Source: an uncultured Paraprevotella sp.
Lineage (GTDB): Bacteria > Bacteroidota > Bacteroidia > Bacteroidales > Bacteroidaceae
Assembly: GCA_900548345.1 (NCBI GenBank)
Contig: URKA01000033.1
Span: 1 to 37,297 of the forward strand
Reading direction: 5' to 3'
DNA length: 37,297 nt
Shown here: piece by piece, positions 1 through 6,617 of the stretch
How positions within the stretch are numbered: position 1 is the stretch's first letter
Layout of the letters: the number at the start of each line of letters is the position of its first letter
Position numbers and translations under genes: made by a program
The notes under the pieces: generated by a model
What the model saw: only the letters and a program-made list of their open reading frames with translations
What the model was told of the DNA's origin: nothing
The model's database searches: none

Positions 1-319
1 GCATTCCCAATGTGTTGAAAATATCAAGCAGTATCACATCGGATGCGACTACCGCTAAAAAGATGCACATCAGTTCCTCGAACGTGAAGAACTCCGGCCG
101 GAAGATTCCATGACGCGCGATGTCCATCATGCCGTTGCTCGTCGTGGCTCCGATAAAGATACCCAATGCGGCCACAAAAAGGATGACCTTAAAACGCGCC
201 ACCTTAGAGCCTATGGCCGAACTGAGAAAGTTTACAGCGTCGTTGCCGACACCCACAAAAAGGTCGAATGTTGAAAGTGCAAAAAGGAATATGACTATTC
301 CCAAATAAACGAATTCCAT
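1..319 (-). CDS. Inorganic phosphate transporter, PiT family (partial, C-terminus outside window)
   Basis: Reading the minus strand from ATG at 319 gives an open frame of about 106 codons that runs off the left edge, so only the N-terminus is present. It starts MEFVYLGIVIF, has a hydrophobic first segment, and then shows the PiT family signature GVGNDAVNFLSSAIGSK (about residues 24-40). Further hydrophobic stretches follow (VILFVAALGIFIGATTSNG; LMCIFLAVVASDVILLDIF). PiT proteins are inner-membrane carriers that take up inorganic phosphate with a cation. A Bacteroides-type promoter lies just upstream, so it is probably transcribed separately from the permease gene at 437-1684. The family call rests on the GNDxxN signature; the rest of the protein cannot be seen. 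Confidence 0.85.
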   Translation of the reverse strand, partial: MEFVYLGIVIFLFALSTFDLFVGVGNDAVNFLSSAIGSKVARFKVILFVAALGIFIGATTSNGMMDIARHGIFRPEFFTFEELMCIFLAVVASDVILLDIFNTLGM

Positions 320-346
320 AAAGTTAATCAATATTTGATTTCACCG

Positions 347-377
347 CAAAGATACATAAATTCCTTTTCGGTGCAAT
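347..377 (-). promoter_or_regulatory. Bacteroides-type promoter of the PiT gene
   Basis: The minus strand carries a perfect -7 box TATCTTTG (354-347). ATTG at 377-374, one mismatch from the -33 TTTG box, stands 19 bp upstream. Expected initiation is near 340, giving a leader of about 20 nt before the ATG at 319. Confidence 0.6.
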
Positions 378-436
378 TATATTCCCATCACATTTTTCAT
401 CGAATTTTAGTACTTGCAACGAATTTGCCGTATACT

Positions 437-1684
437 TTATTCGAACCGTATGGACTTGGCGGGGTGGATATTCGAAATCAGGAAACTCGGCACAATCAGC
501 ACACATACGGATATCAGCAAGGTAGCTGCGTTGATAGCCAGGACGAGCCATGGATTGAACAAAACGGGGACCGTATCCACGTAATACGTTTCCGCATCCA
601 GACGGAATATCCCCGTAAAATGCTGAAGGGCCACCAGCCCGATACCCAAAAGATTTCCCCACAACAAACCTTTTCCGAGCACAAAGACGGCAAAATAAAG
701 GAATATGCGCCTCATACTTCTGTTGGTAGCTCCCAAAGCCTTCATGACACCGATAAAATTGGTGCGTTCCAGAATAATGATGAGCAAGCCCGAAATCATC
801 GTAAATCCTGCCACGGCCACCATCAGTATAAGGATGACCCATACGTTCATGTCCAGCAAATCGAGCCATGCGAAAATCTGAGGATAAAGGTCGCGGATGG
901 TCAAGACCGAGCAGGAGGTTTCCTGACTCTCCGCCTTGAGGTTTATCGTTCTGTTCAGCGAGGCGGCCACATTGTCTACATAATCAAAGTCATCGACAGA
1001 CACCTCCAGCCCGCTGCACTGCTCTTGTTCCCAGTTGTTCAAACGGTTGCACGTATACAAATCCGTATACACAAATACTTTGTCAAATTCGGAAAGGTTT
1101 GTCCTGTATATGCCGGCCACGGTGAAACGGCGCGCCCTGACCGAACCTTCGAAGAAATAGGCGAAGACACGTGAACCGGTGGTCAGGTGAAGTTCGCGTG
1201 CCATCTGACTGGATATCAATATTTCGTTGGTGGCACGTTCTGCCGAGAACTGCGGTATTCTTCCTTCTATGAGATTGGCGGCCACGAAAGACGAATCGAA
1301 ATCTTCCCCCACCCCGTGCAACAATATGCCCTTGAACTCCTCATCGGTCTTGAGTATACCGTTTTTGTTGCTGTACCGTTGCACGTGCCTCACCCCCGGT
1401 GTCTGTCTCGCATCTTCCAGAAAAGACGGCGAAACCGCTATGGGACGTAGCATGTTTGTGGACAGGGAGCCGTAATCGAGCACCTGTATATGTGAACCGA
1501 AGCCGATGACTTTGGAGCGGATATCCTGTTTGAACCCCAACACCACGCATACGGAGATTATCATCACGGCAAGGCCGATGGCCACTCCGGCCGTGGCTAT
1601 CAGGATGGCAGGGCGTGACACACGCCTCACATCCCCTCCCTTGTCGCGGTAAAGCCTCCGGGCTATGAACAGGTTCAGATTCAT
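437..1684 (-). CDS. FtsX/LolE-like ABC transporter permease
   Basis: A 415-residue inner-membrane permease of the MacB/FtsX fold, resembling the LolC/LolE subunits that release lipoproteins from the inner membrane. One transmembrane helix lies near the N-terminus (about residues 26-50) after the family-typical start MNLNLFIARRLY. A large periplasmic domain fills about 55-270, and three helices follow near 280-305, 325-355 and 375-404. The short cytoplasmic tail ends HPAKSIRFE. The start fits the family and lies 9 bp after the aminotransferase stop, so the two genes are probably co-transcribed. No ATPase partner is in the window; in this phylum LolD-type ATPases are often encoded elsewhere. 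A lipoprotein-release role is inference; other FtsX-type exporters share the architecture. Confidence 0.85.
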   Translation of the reverse strand: MNLNLFIARRLYRDKGGDVRRVSRPAILIATAGVAIGLAVMIISVCVVLGFKQDIRSKVIGFGSHIQVLDYGSLSTNMLRPIAVSPSFLEDARQTPGVRHVQRYSNKNGILKTDEEFKGILLHGVGEDFDSSFVAANLIEGRIPQFSAERATNEILISSQMARELHLTTGSRVFAYFFEGSVRARRFTVAGIYRTNLSEFDKVFVYTDLYTCNRLNNWEQEQCSGLEVSVDDFDYVDNVAASLNRTINLKAESQETSCSVLTIRDLYPQIFAWLDLLDMNVWVILILMVAVAGFTMISGLLIIILERTNFIGVMKALGATNRSMRRIFLYFAVFVLGKGLLWGNLLGIGLVALQHFTGIFRLDAETYYVDTVPVLFNPWLVLAINAATLLISVCVLIVPSFLISNIHPAKSIRFE

Positions 1685-1693
1685 GCCTTTCCG

Positions 1694-2896
1694 TTACTCT
1701 GCAATACGACCGGGATAAGCCTCCAAGGCCTTACGCAACACGAAAAGTGCACGGGTAAGGTCTTCTTTCTTCAGCACATAGGCGATGCGCACCTCGTTGC
1801 GGCCCGAACCGGGAGTGGTATAGAAACCTGCGGCCGGAGCCATCATCACCGTTTCGCCCTCATAATTGAACTCTTTCAGACACCACGCGCAAAACTTCTC
1901 GGCATCGTCAACCGGAAGTTTCGCCACGGTATAGAACGCTCCCATCGGAATGGGAGAATATACGCCAGGAATGCGGTTCAGTCCGTCAATCAGGCATTTA
2001 CGACGCTCCACATACTCATCGTATACCTCGCGCCCGTAATCTTCCGGCTCATCGAGCGAAGCCTCGGCCGCAATCTGACCTATCAGGGGAGGACTCAGAC
2101 GCGCCTGACAGAACTTCATGACGGCCTTGCGCACCTCGACATTCTTGGTAATCAGCGCACCGATGCGGATGCCGCACTCGCTGTATCGTTTGGATACGGA
2201 ATCAATCAGCACCACATTGTTCTCGACACCTTCGAGATGACAAGCCGAAATATAAGGCGAACCGGTATAGATAAATTCCCTGTACACCTCGTCGGAGAAC
2301 AGATACAGGTCGTACTTCTTCACCAGGTCGCGTATCTGATTCATTTCGCGACGTGTATAAAGATAACCGGTAGGATTGTTGGGGTTACATATCAATATGG
2401 CCCGCGTCCGTTCGTTAATCAGTTCCTCGAACTTTTCAACTTTCGGCAGGGCGAACCCTTCTTCTATCGTCGTGGATATGGTGCGGATTACGGCTCCGGC
2501 AGATATGGCAAAAGCCATGTAGTTCGCGTATGCCGGTTCCGGAACGATGATTTCATCACCGGGATTCAGGCAAGACAGGAAAGCAAACAGGACGGCTTCC
2601 GAACCGCCGGAGGTGATGATGATGTCATCGGCCGTCAGATTGATGTGATACTTGGCATAGTAACCTACAAGTTTCTCGCGATAACTCAGGAACCCCTGAC
2701 TGGGACTGTACTCCAATATTCTGCGGTCGATGTTGCGTATGGCGTCGAGTGCCGCCTTGGGTGTAGGCAAATCGGGCTGTCCGATATTGAGATGGTATAC
2801 GTTTATTCCTTTCCTTTTGGCTTCGAAAGCCAGCGGAGCCAGCTTGCGGATAGGCGACTCCGGCATTTCCTGTCCGCGATGGGAGATTTCAGGCAT
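1694..2896 (-). CDS. Pyridoxal-phosphate-dependent aminotransferase, class I/II
   Basis: A 400-residue fold-type I aminotransferase of the aspartate-aminotransferase-like group. Visible landmarks are the N-terminal substrate loop NIGQPDLPTP, the PLP phosphate-contact region SGGSEAVLF, the conserved NPNNPTGYLY segment, an SDEVYREF motif for the pyridine-contacting Asp and Tyr, and the Schiff-base lysine in SVSKRYSECGIRIGA (Lys about 236). A late Arg in GRNEVRIAY should bind the substrate carboxylate. Length and start (MPEISHRGQEMPESPIRKL) fit the family. It transfers amino groups between amino and keto acids in the cytoplasm; the exact substrate cannot be read from sequence. It has its own promoter and appears to lead a two-gene unit with the downstream permease. 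Confidence 0.9.
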   Translation of the reverse strand: MPEISHRGQEMPESPIRKLAPLAFEAKRKGINVYHLNIGQPDLPTPKAALDAIRNIDRRILEYSPSQGFLSYREKLVGYYAKYHINLTADDIIITSGGSEAVLFAFLSCLNPGDEIIVPEPAYANYMAFAISAGAVIRTISTTIEEGFALPKVEKFEELINERTRAILICNPNNPTGYLYTRREMNQIRDLVKKYDLYLFSDEVYREFIYTGSPYISACHLEGVENNVVLIDSVSKRYSECGIRIGALITKNVEVRKAVMKFCQARLSPPLIGQIAAEASLDEPEDYGREVYDEYVERRKCLIDGLNRIPGVYSPIPMGAFYTVAKLPVDDAEKFCAWCLKEFNYEGETVMMAPAAGFYTTPGSGRNEVRIAYVLKKEDLTRALFVLRKALEAYPGRIAE

Positions 2897-2933
2897 ATCT
2901 TATTTTTTTAATCCGTTTACGTACAAATTTGTG

Positions 2934-2965
2934 CAAAGATACGATTTCAGAACAAACCGCACAAA
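2934..2965 (-). promoter_or_regulatory. Bacteroides-type promoter of the aminotransferase gene
   Basis: A perfect -7 box TATCTTTG (2941-2934, minus strand) is preceded by TTTG (2965-2962) with a 20-bp spacer. Initiation is expected near 2927, about 30 nt before the ATG at 2896. Confidence 0.65.
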
Positions 2966-3045
2966 CAAAAAGTGCACAAAATACATAGAAAAACAGACGC
3001 CGGAGGCCGTCCGGACTAATCCTGCAAACGGCATGACGCACACGA

Positions 3046-3161
3046 GATGACACAGATGCGACAGATGAACCCAGATTTATCTTTTCCATGCGGAGAAATC
3101 ATTAATATAATAAGGAACAAAGAAAAAAAATCTGCGGTCATCCGTCGCATCCCGTGTCGTC
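3046..3161. repeat. Long imperfect inverted repeat downstream of the GH110 gene
   Basis: Left arm 3046-3078 and right arm 3128-3161 are nearly reverse complements (about 28 of 33 positions by eye), separated by an AT-rich loop of about 49 bp. The arms consist of short CAGATG/CATCCG-type units. The right arm overlaps the GH110 stop codon (3160-3162). In the minus-strand transcript this would form a long hairpin at the 3' end, a possible terminator or mRNA stabiliser. It also lies upstream of the aminotransferase promoter. Confidence 0.65.
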
Positions 3162-4863
3162 AGTATGCCATCGTCCAACCTTTCCGGTTGTTCTCCACCT
3201 TCACATTATGGCAATTGTCGGTCACGACAAGTCCCTGAGGGGCGAGCTGCGTCTCGAAATAATTGCCGGTCACTGTCAGGCCATCGACGGCACGCGCCGA
3301 CACGGCCTGCCCTTGCAGAATACGGAAACGGTTGTCGCACACCCGTACATTGCGGTGCACAGCACCTTTGTACACACCGATTTCGGGTGCGATGTTCACC
3401 ACCGGCGAACCGCATTCTATGAACTCATTGCGCCGTATCGTCACATCGTAGGCCGGACCGGACTCATACCAGCTCCGTGCATCATCGGATACCAGTACGG
3501 CACTCATCGGCAAACGGTAGAACACATTGTCTTCTATCACAACCTTCCTGCGCGTGGTCACGAGAATCCCCCGCGTGGGAATACGGGCAAAATAGTTGCG
3601 GGCTATATAGACTTCCGGGGTCCACGTGACATTCTCCACCGACACATCACCGGCCGCTTTCACGTTTTCGCCGACTGATTTGTCCAATGTCAGCAGAAAC
3701 GTGTAGTCATCCACCCGTTCCGTCTTTTTCACTGTCGCTGCTTGCAGGCAGAGCAGACTGTGCGCATCGACCATCTCCACCTTGTCACCTTTCGAGAAAG
3801 CCTCGAAACCGTAGGACTGCCCGTGCATGAAGCGCACCTTCACCTGCCGTTCTCCCACATATTCCACCACCTTCAAATGCGTGCCGTGTATATTGATGGG
3901 GTCATCGTGCGCCCCTTCGAAGCGCGAATCGGTGATACTGATTTTCCCACGGCAACCGGACATCTGCACAAAATCGGCAAATCCGGCTCCCGTCCTGTCG
4001 CCGCCCAAAGCCGGGGCGCAAACCAGATGGTCATACGTCAGGTTCTCGGAATACTGTCCCACCACACCGAAGTTACCTAAAAAATTAAGGTTGACATGCC
4101 GAAGGGTCACGTTGCGGCTCCGGTTGATGAAGCCGCACACTTCCGTGCGGAACGAATGCCGCATCTGATACACCTCGCCCGGCTGCATGGCCGGACGGTG
4201 TCCGTAATACATCTTCAACAGTCCGCGTTCCAGCTCCACAGCCTTTATCAAACCGTCCATCGGCGATGACGTCCGCACGGTGACATTGGAGGCGGGATAA
4301 AACACCTGGGCTATTCCGCCGGTAAACTCCCACCCCTCTCCGCGCCAATAAAGCCGGCCGTCGCGAATCGCATAGCGTGTATCCGAAGCCGTACGCGCCA
4401 CAATATAATCCTCCCCCGTCTCCACTACCGTGATTTCAGGCAATGAAGGGTCGCTGGCCTTTACGGTAAAATTGCGCAATACGATATTTTCGCAACTGTC
4501 TACCACAAACGTCGTCATCTCCCCGTGTGTGATGAGGCATGCCCCGCCGCCGTCGATTGTCACGTTCTTCAGATGCTTCAGCCACAGCCCGATGTGTTTC
4601 ACCGGAAGGGCATTCTCTTCCTCCGATGTGGTATTCGACACGTGATAGAGACATGTCGATGCCTGTTCGCGACTCAAATGATAGTCGCCCTGCTCCAAAA
4701 GGATGGTGACGGGTTTCCCCTTGTACCCTGCCGCCCTTTCTATGGTTTCCCTCAAACGTTGTGTATCGTCAGCCCCGCCTGTGGCAGGAAGTTTCAGCAC
4801 CACACCGGCCCGTGCTTGCAGAATGCACAAAAGTGAGGCGCAAATCAACAGTGTCTTTTTCAT
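3160..4863 (-). CDS. glaB: Alpha-1,3-galactosidase, glycoside hydrolase family 110 (GlaB-like)
   Basis: A 567-residue secreted protein with a signal peptide (about residues 1-19, ending QARA) followed by right-handed parallel beta-helix repeats. These are typical of GH110, which removes terminal alpha-1,3-linked galactose (blood group B or linear alpha-Gal epitopes) with inversion. The centre carries GFADFVQMSG and FEGAHDDPINIHGTHL; Asp297, Asp320 and Asp321 match in spacing the catalytic acidic residues I recall for this family. Later repeats include VVIEDNVFYRLP and VTIRRNEFIECG. The length suits GlaB-type rather than longer multidomain enzymes. It stands alone: no SusCD pair or other glycosidase adjoins it. 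No lipobox is visible, so it is probably periplasmic. A different beta-helix hydrolase is possible, but the DDPINIHG motif argues strongly for GH110. Confidence 0.85.
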   Translation of the reverse strand: MKKTLLICASLLCILQARAGVVLKLPATGGADDTQRLRETIERAAGYKGKPVTILLEQGDYHLSREQASTCLYHVSNTTSEEENALPVKHIGLWLKHLKNVTIDGGGACLITHGEMTTFVVDSCENIVLRNFTVKASDPSLPEITVVETGEDYIVARTASDTRYAIRDGRLYWRGEGWEFTGGIAQVFYPASNVTVRTSSPMDGLIKAVELERGLLKMYYGHRPAMQPGEVYQMRHSFRTEVCGFINRSRNVTLRHVNLNFLGNFGVVGQYSENLTYDHLVCAPALGGDRTGAGFADFVQMSGCRGKISITDSRFEGAHDDPINIHGTHLKVVEYVGERQVKVRFMHGQSYGFEAFSKGDKVEMVDAHSLLCLQAATVKKTERVDDYTFLLTLDKSVGENVKAAGDVSVENVTWTPEVYIARNYFARIPTRGILVTTRRKVVIEDNVFYRLPMSAVLVSDDARSWYESGPAYDVTIRRNEFIECGSPVVNIAPEIGVYKGAVHRNVRVCDNRFRILQGQAVSARAVDGLTVTGNYFETQLAPQGLVVTDNCHNVKVENNRKGWTMAY

Positions 4864-4892
4864 AAGTGTTTCTCCGTTTATTATCTGTCCGG

Positions 4893-4900
4893 CAAATATA
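4893..4900 (-). promoter_or_regulatory. Putative -7 box upstream of the GH110 gene
   Basis: The minus strand reads TATATTTG (4900-4893), which fits TAnnTTTG, about 30 nt before the ATG at 4863. No good TTTG box stands at the usual distance, only an A-rich run near 4915-4920, so the call is weak. Confidence 0.4.
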
Positions 4901-5024
4901 GCCTGTTACGTCCGGAAAAACTGCCACGGACGCACCAGAATATGCAAAGAATGACGCAACAAAAGAACAGCTTCGCTCCCTTGCCCGCAACAGGGACACA
5001 ACAACAACCGGAATGCATAAAATC

Positions 5025-5046
5025 GCTCACAGGTGAAGAAATTCGG
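5025..5046. repeat. Single copy of the 22-bp TCACAGGTGAAGAA repeat
   Basis: One unit, GCTCACAGGTGAAGAA plus six variable bases, stands between the tRNA terminator and the GH110 promoter. It is the same unit found in tandem at 15686-15795 and 34107-34194, in the same orientation. Confidence 0.75.
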
Positions 5047-5084
5047 GGCCTCCGAAAGCGGAAGAAACAATGTCAGGAATAAGA

Positions 5085-5108
5085 AAAGGCACCGGAACCG
5101 GTGCCTTT
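5085..5108 (-). terminator. Rho-independent terminator of tRNA-Lys
   Basis: On the minus strand AAAGGCACCGG, TT, CCGGTGCCTTT forms a perfect 11-bp stem with a 2-nt centre. A T-rich run (TTTTCTTATT) follows at once. It begins 3 nt after the tRNA 3' end. Confidence 0.85.
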
Positions 5109-5110
5109 CG

Positions 5111-5183
5111 TACGCCCTCAGGGATTCGAACCCTGGACCCATTGATTAAGAGTCAATTGCTCTACCAACTGAGCTAAGGACGC
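5111..5183 (-). tRNA. tRNA-Lys (anticodon CUU)
   Basis: The minus strand folds into a 73-nt cloverleaf starting GCGTCCT and ending AGGGCGTA. The D arm is AGCTCAGTTGGTAGAGC. The anticodon stem ATTGA/TCAAT encloses the loop CTCTTAA with anticodon CTT (reads AAG), and the T arm is GGGTTCGAATCCC. The acceptor stem has two G-U pairs (1-72 and 4-69). The 3' CCA is not encoded. A perfect promoter stands upstream and a hairpin terminator downstream, so this is a single-gene transcription unit. Confidence 0.95.
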
Positions 5184-5205
5184 GGCTTCTTCGTTTTTGC
5201 GAGTG

Positions 5206-5236
5206 CAAAGATAGGCATTTTTGCCGTACCGACAAA
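5206..5236 (-). promoter_or_regulatory. Bacteroides-type promoter of tRNA-Lys
   Basis: The minus strand has TTTG (5236-5233), a 19-bp spacer, and a perfect TATCTTTG (5213-5206). Initiation would fall about 15 nt before the tRNA 5' end at 5183. This is one of the cleanest promoters in the window. Confidence 0.75.
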
Positions 5237-5243
5237 ACTTTAT

Positions 5244-6065
5244 TCACTCTTTTTTTGAAAAAACATCCAAATCGTATATTTCCGACGGGATTCTCCTTTT
5301 CAGCACATCCAATTCAAAGTCCTTTCCCGCAATAATACCGAAGGTGCGCAAATGGGCATCTACCGTCTTGCGTGCCAGTTCGGGATGATTGTTTTCCTCG
5401 CTCACATGGCACAGCCACACGTGGCGAAGCCTCTCCGTAATATGATCAGCCAGAGCCTGTGCCGCACACTTGTTGCTCAGATGTCCCCTCTCCCCGCTGA
5501 TTCTTTCTTTCAGATAAGCCGGATACGGTCCCATCATGAGCATATCCTCATCATGGTTCGCTTCCAACACCAGATAATCCGCTTTGCCGATATATGCGCC
5601 GAAACGCTCTCCGACATGTCCGGCATCCGTAATCAGACAAAAGTTGATATCTTTATATTGTATGCTGTACCCTACATTGTCGGAACTGTCATGAGGCACA
5701 TCAAAAGGAGTCACCTCGAAATCGTCCAGGCGGAACGTCTCTTCTTTCCGCACCACACACACGTGCTCCGGTTTCAGTTTCGCACTCACACAATAATTCC
5801 TGTTGATACCCTGATGGACAAGTTCCGTGGCGTATACGGGAAGATGATGGTCGTTGGCCAGATACCCCACGGCCTTGATATGATCGGCATGGTCGTGCGT
5901 GACGAGCACGGCCTTGATTTGTGCCAGCGACAAACCGTTTGCCTGGAAATTTTTCTTTAATGTCCGTATCCCGATTCCGGCATCTATCAGTATTCCGTAA
6001 TGTTCCGTGAAGAGGAAATAACTGTTTCCGCTACTCCCGCTCCCCAGACATATAAACTTTAGCAT
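5244..6065 (-). CDS. MBL-fold metallo-hydrolase, YycJ/WalJ-like
   Basis: A 273-residue cytoplasmic hydrolase of the metallo-beta-lactamase fold. From MLKFICLGSGSSGNSYF it shows the first family motif, then the metal-binding THDHADH (residues 56-62), a histidine in FDVPHDSSDNVGY, LITDAGHVG with the bridging Asp, LEANHDEDML, and a late CHVSEENNHPE histidine. The GSGSSGN start is typical of the YycJ branch, whose members have been described as nucleases. The frame is open further upstream to 6443. I chose 6065 because the family motif begins there, a promoter lies at 6085-6116, and a longer form would overlap the divergent lipoprotein gene. The precise substrate is unknown. Confidence 0.88.
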   Translation of the reverse strand: MLKFICLGSGSSGNSYFLFTEHYGILIDAGIGIRTLKKNFQANGLSLAQIKAVLVTHDHADHIKAVGYLANDHHLPVYATELVHQGINRNYCVSAKLKPEHVCVVRKEETFRLDDFEVTPFDVPHDSSDNVGYSIQYKDINFCLITDAGHVGERFGAYIGKADYLVLEANHDEDMLMMGPYPAYLKERISGERGHLSNKCAAQALADHITERLRHVWLCHVSEENNHPELARKTVDAHLRTFGIIAGKDFELDVLKRRIPSEIYDLDVFSKKE

Positions 6066-6084
6066 ATATCCGTTTTTTAAGTGG

Positions 6085-6116
6085 CAAAGATACAAAATCA
6101 TGCAAAAACAGACAAA
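6085..6116 (-). promoter_or_regulatory. Bacteroides-type promoter of the MBL-fold gene
   Basis: The minus strand carries TTTG (6116-6113), a 20-bp spacer and a perfect TATCTTTG (6092-6085). This puts the start site about 12-15 nt before the ATG at 6065 and supports the short form of the protein. Confidence 0.65.
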
Positions 6117-6170
6117 TATTTTTTGTACCTTTACCCCCGATATCAGCAACTCTTTACAACTCAGTTTCGC

Positions 6171-6617
6171 ATGAAAAGACCTATTAAGATTTCCGCCTGT
6201 GCATGTTTCGCCGCCCTCCTCCTCCACGCATGCCATACACCCGAAGAAGAAAAGATTTCGGAATGTGCGGCACGGTTCGTCACCGCTTATTTCAATATGA
6301 ATTTCGATGAGGCGGCCGGATGCTGCACGCCGGAATCCGAAAAGTGGATTGCGTTCAGGGCTTCGAACATCACGGCCGACGACCTCAGGACATTCAATGC
6401 GCAGCCACACGGATGCAACGTGTCGGCCACAGATGTCGGCCACATAAGCGACTCCTTGGCCGTAGTGCGGTGCACGGTGGAGAATGCCGTGGCCGCCGAC
6501 TCACTGGAGCAGCGCGAAGGACGCATGACAACGCGACGGACCTGGACAGTGCCCCTCGTGAAAAGAAACGGGCAATGGATGGTTAAAATGGAAGCCCCAC
6601 TGCGAAATGCAGAGTAA
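6171..6617 (+). CDS. Small lipoprotein, DUF4878/NTF2-like
   Basis: A 148-residue protein starting MKRPIKISACACFAALLL with a lipobox-type end LLHAC (Cys21), so probably a lipoprotein. The mature part (RFVTAYFNMNFDEAAGCCTPES, then a strand-rich half ending VPLVKRNGQWMVKMEAPL) looks like the NTF2-like DUF4878 family of Bacteroidales. The function is unknown. I preferred ATG 6171 to the upstream start at 6081 because the signal peptide begins there. Its 3' end overlaps the 3' end of the convergent Omp85 gene by 35 bp. Only a weak -7 match (TACCTTTA, 6126-6133) is visible upstream. Confidence 0.75.
   Translation: MKRPIKISACACFAALLLHACHTPEEEKISECAARFVTAYFNMNFDEAAGCCTPESEKWIAFRASNITADDLRTFNAQPHGCNVSATDVGHISDSLAVVRCTVENAVAADSLEQREGRMTTRRTWTVPLVKRNGQWMVKMEAPLRNAE

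Noticed and set aside
2889..3089. 66-codon minus-strand frame between the aminotransferase and the GH110 gene
   Set aside because: It overlaps the promoter, one arm of the inverted repeat and the start of the aminotransferase, and its composition is not protein-like.
6066..6443. N-terminal extension of the MBL-fold hydrolase to 6443
   Set aside because: It would add 126 residues without family match, contain the gene's own promoter, and overlap the divergent lipoprotein gene.
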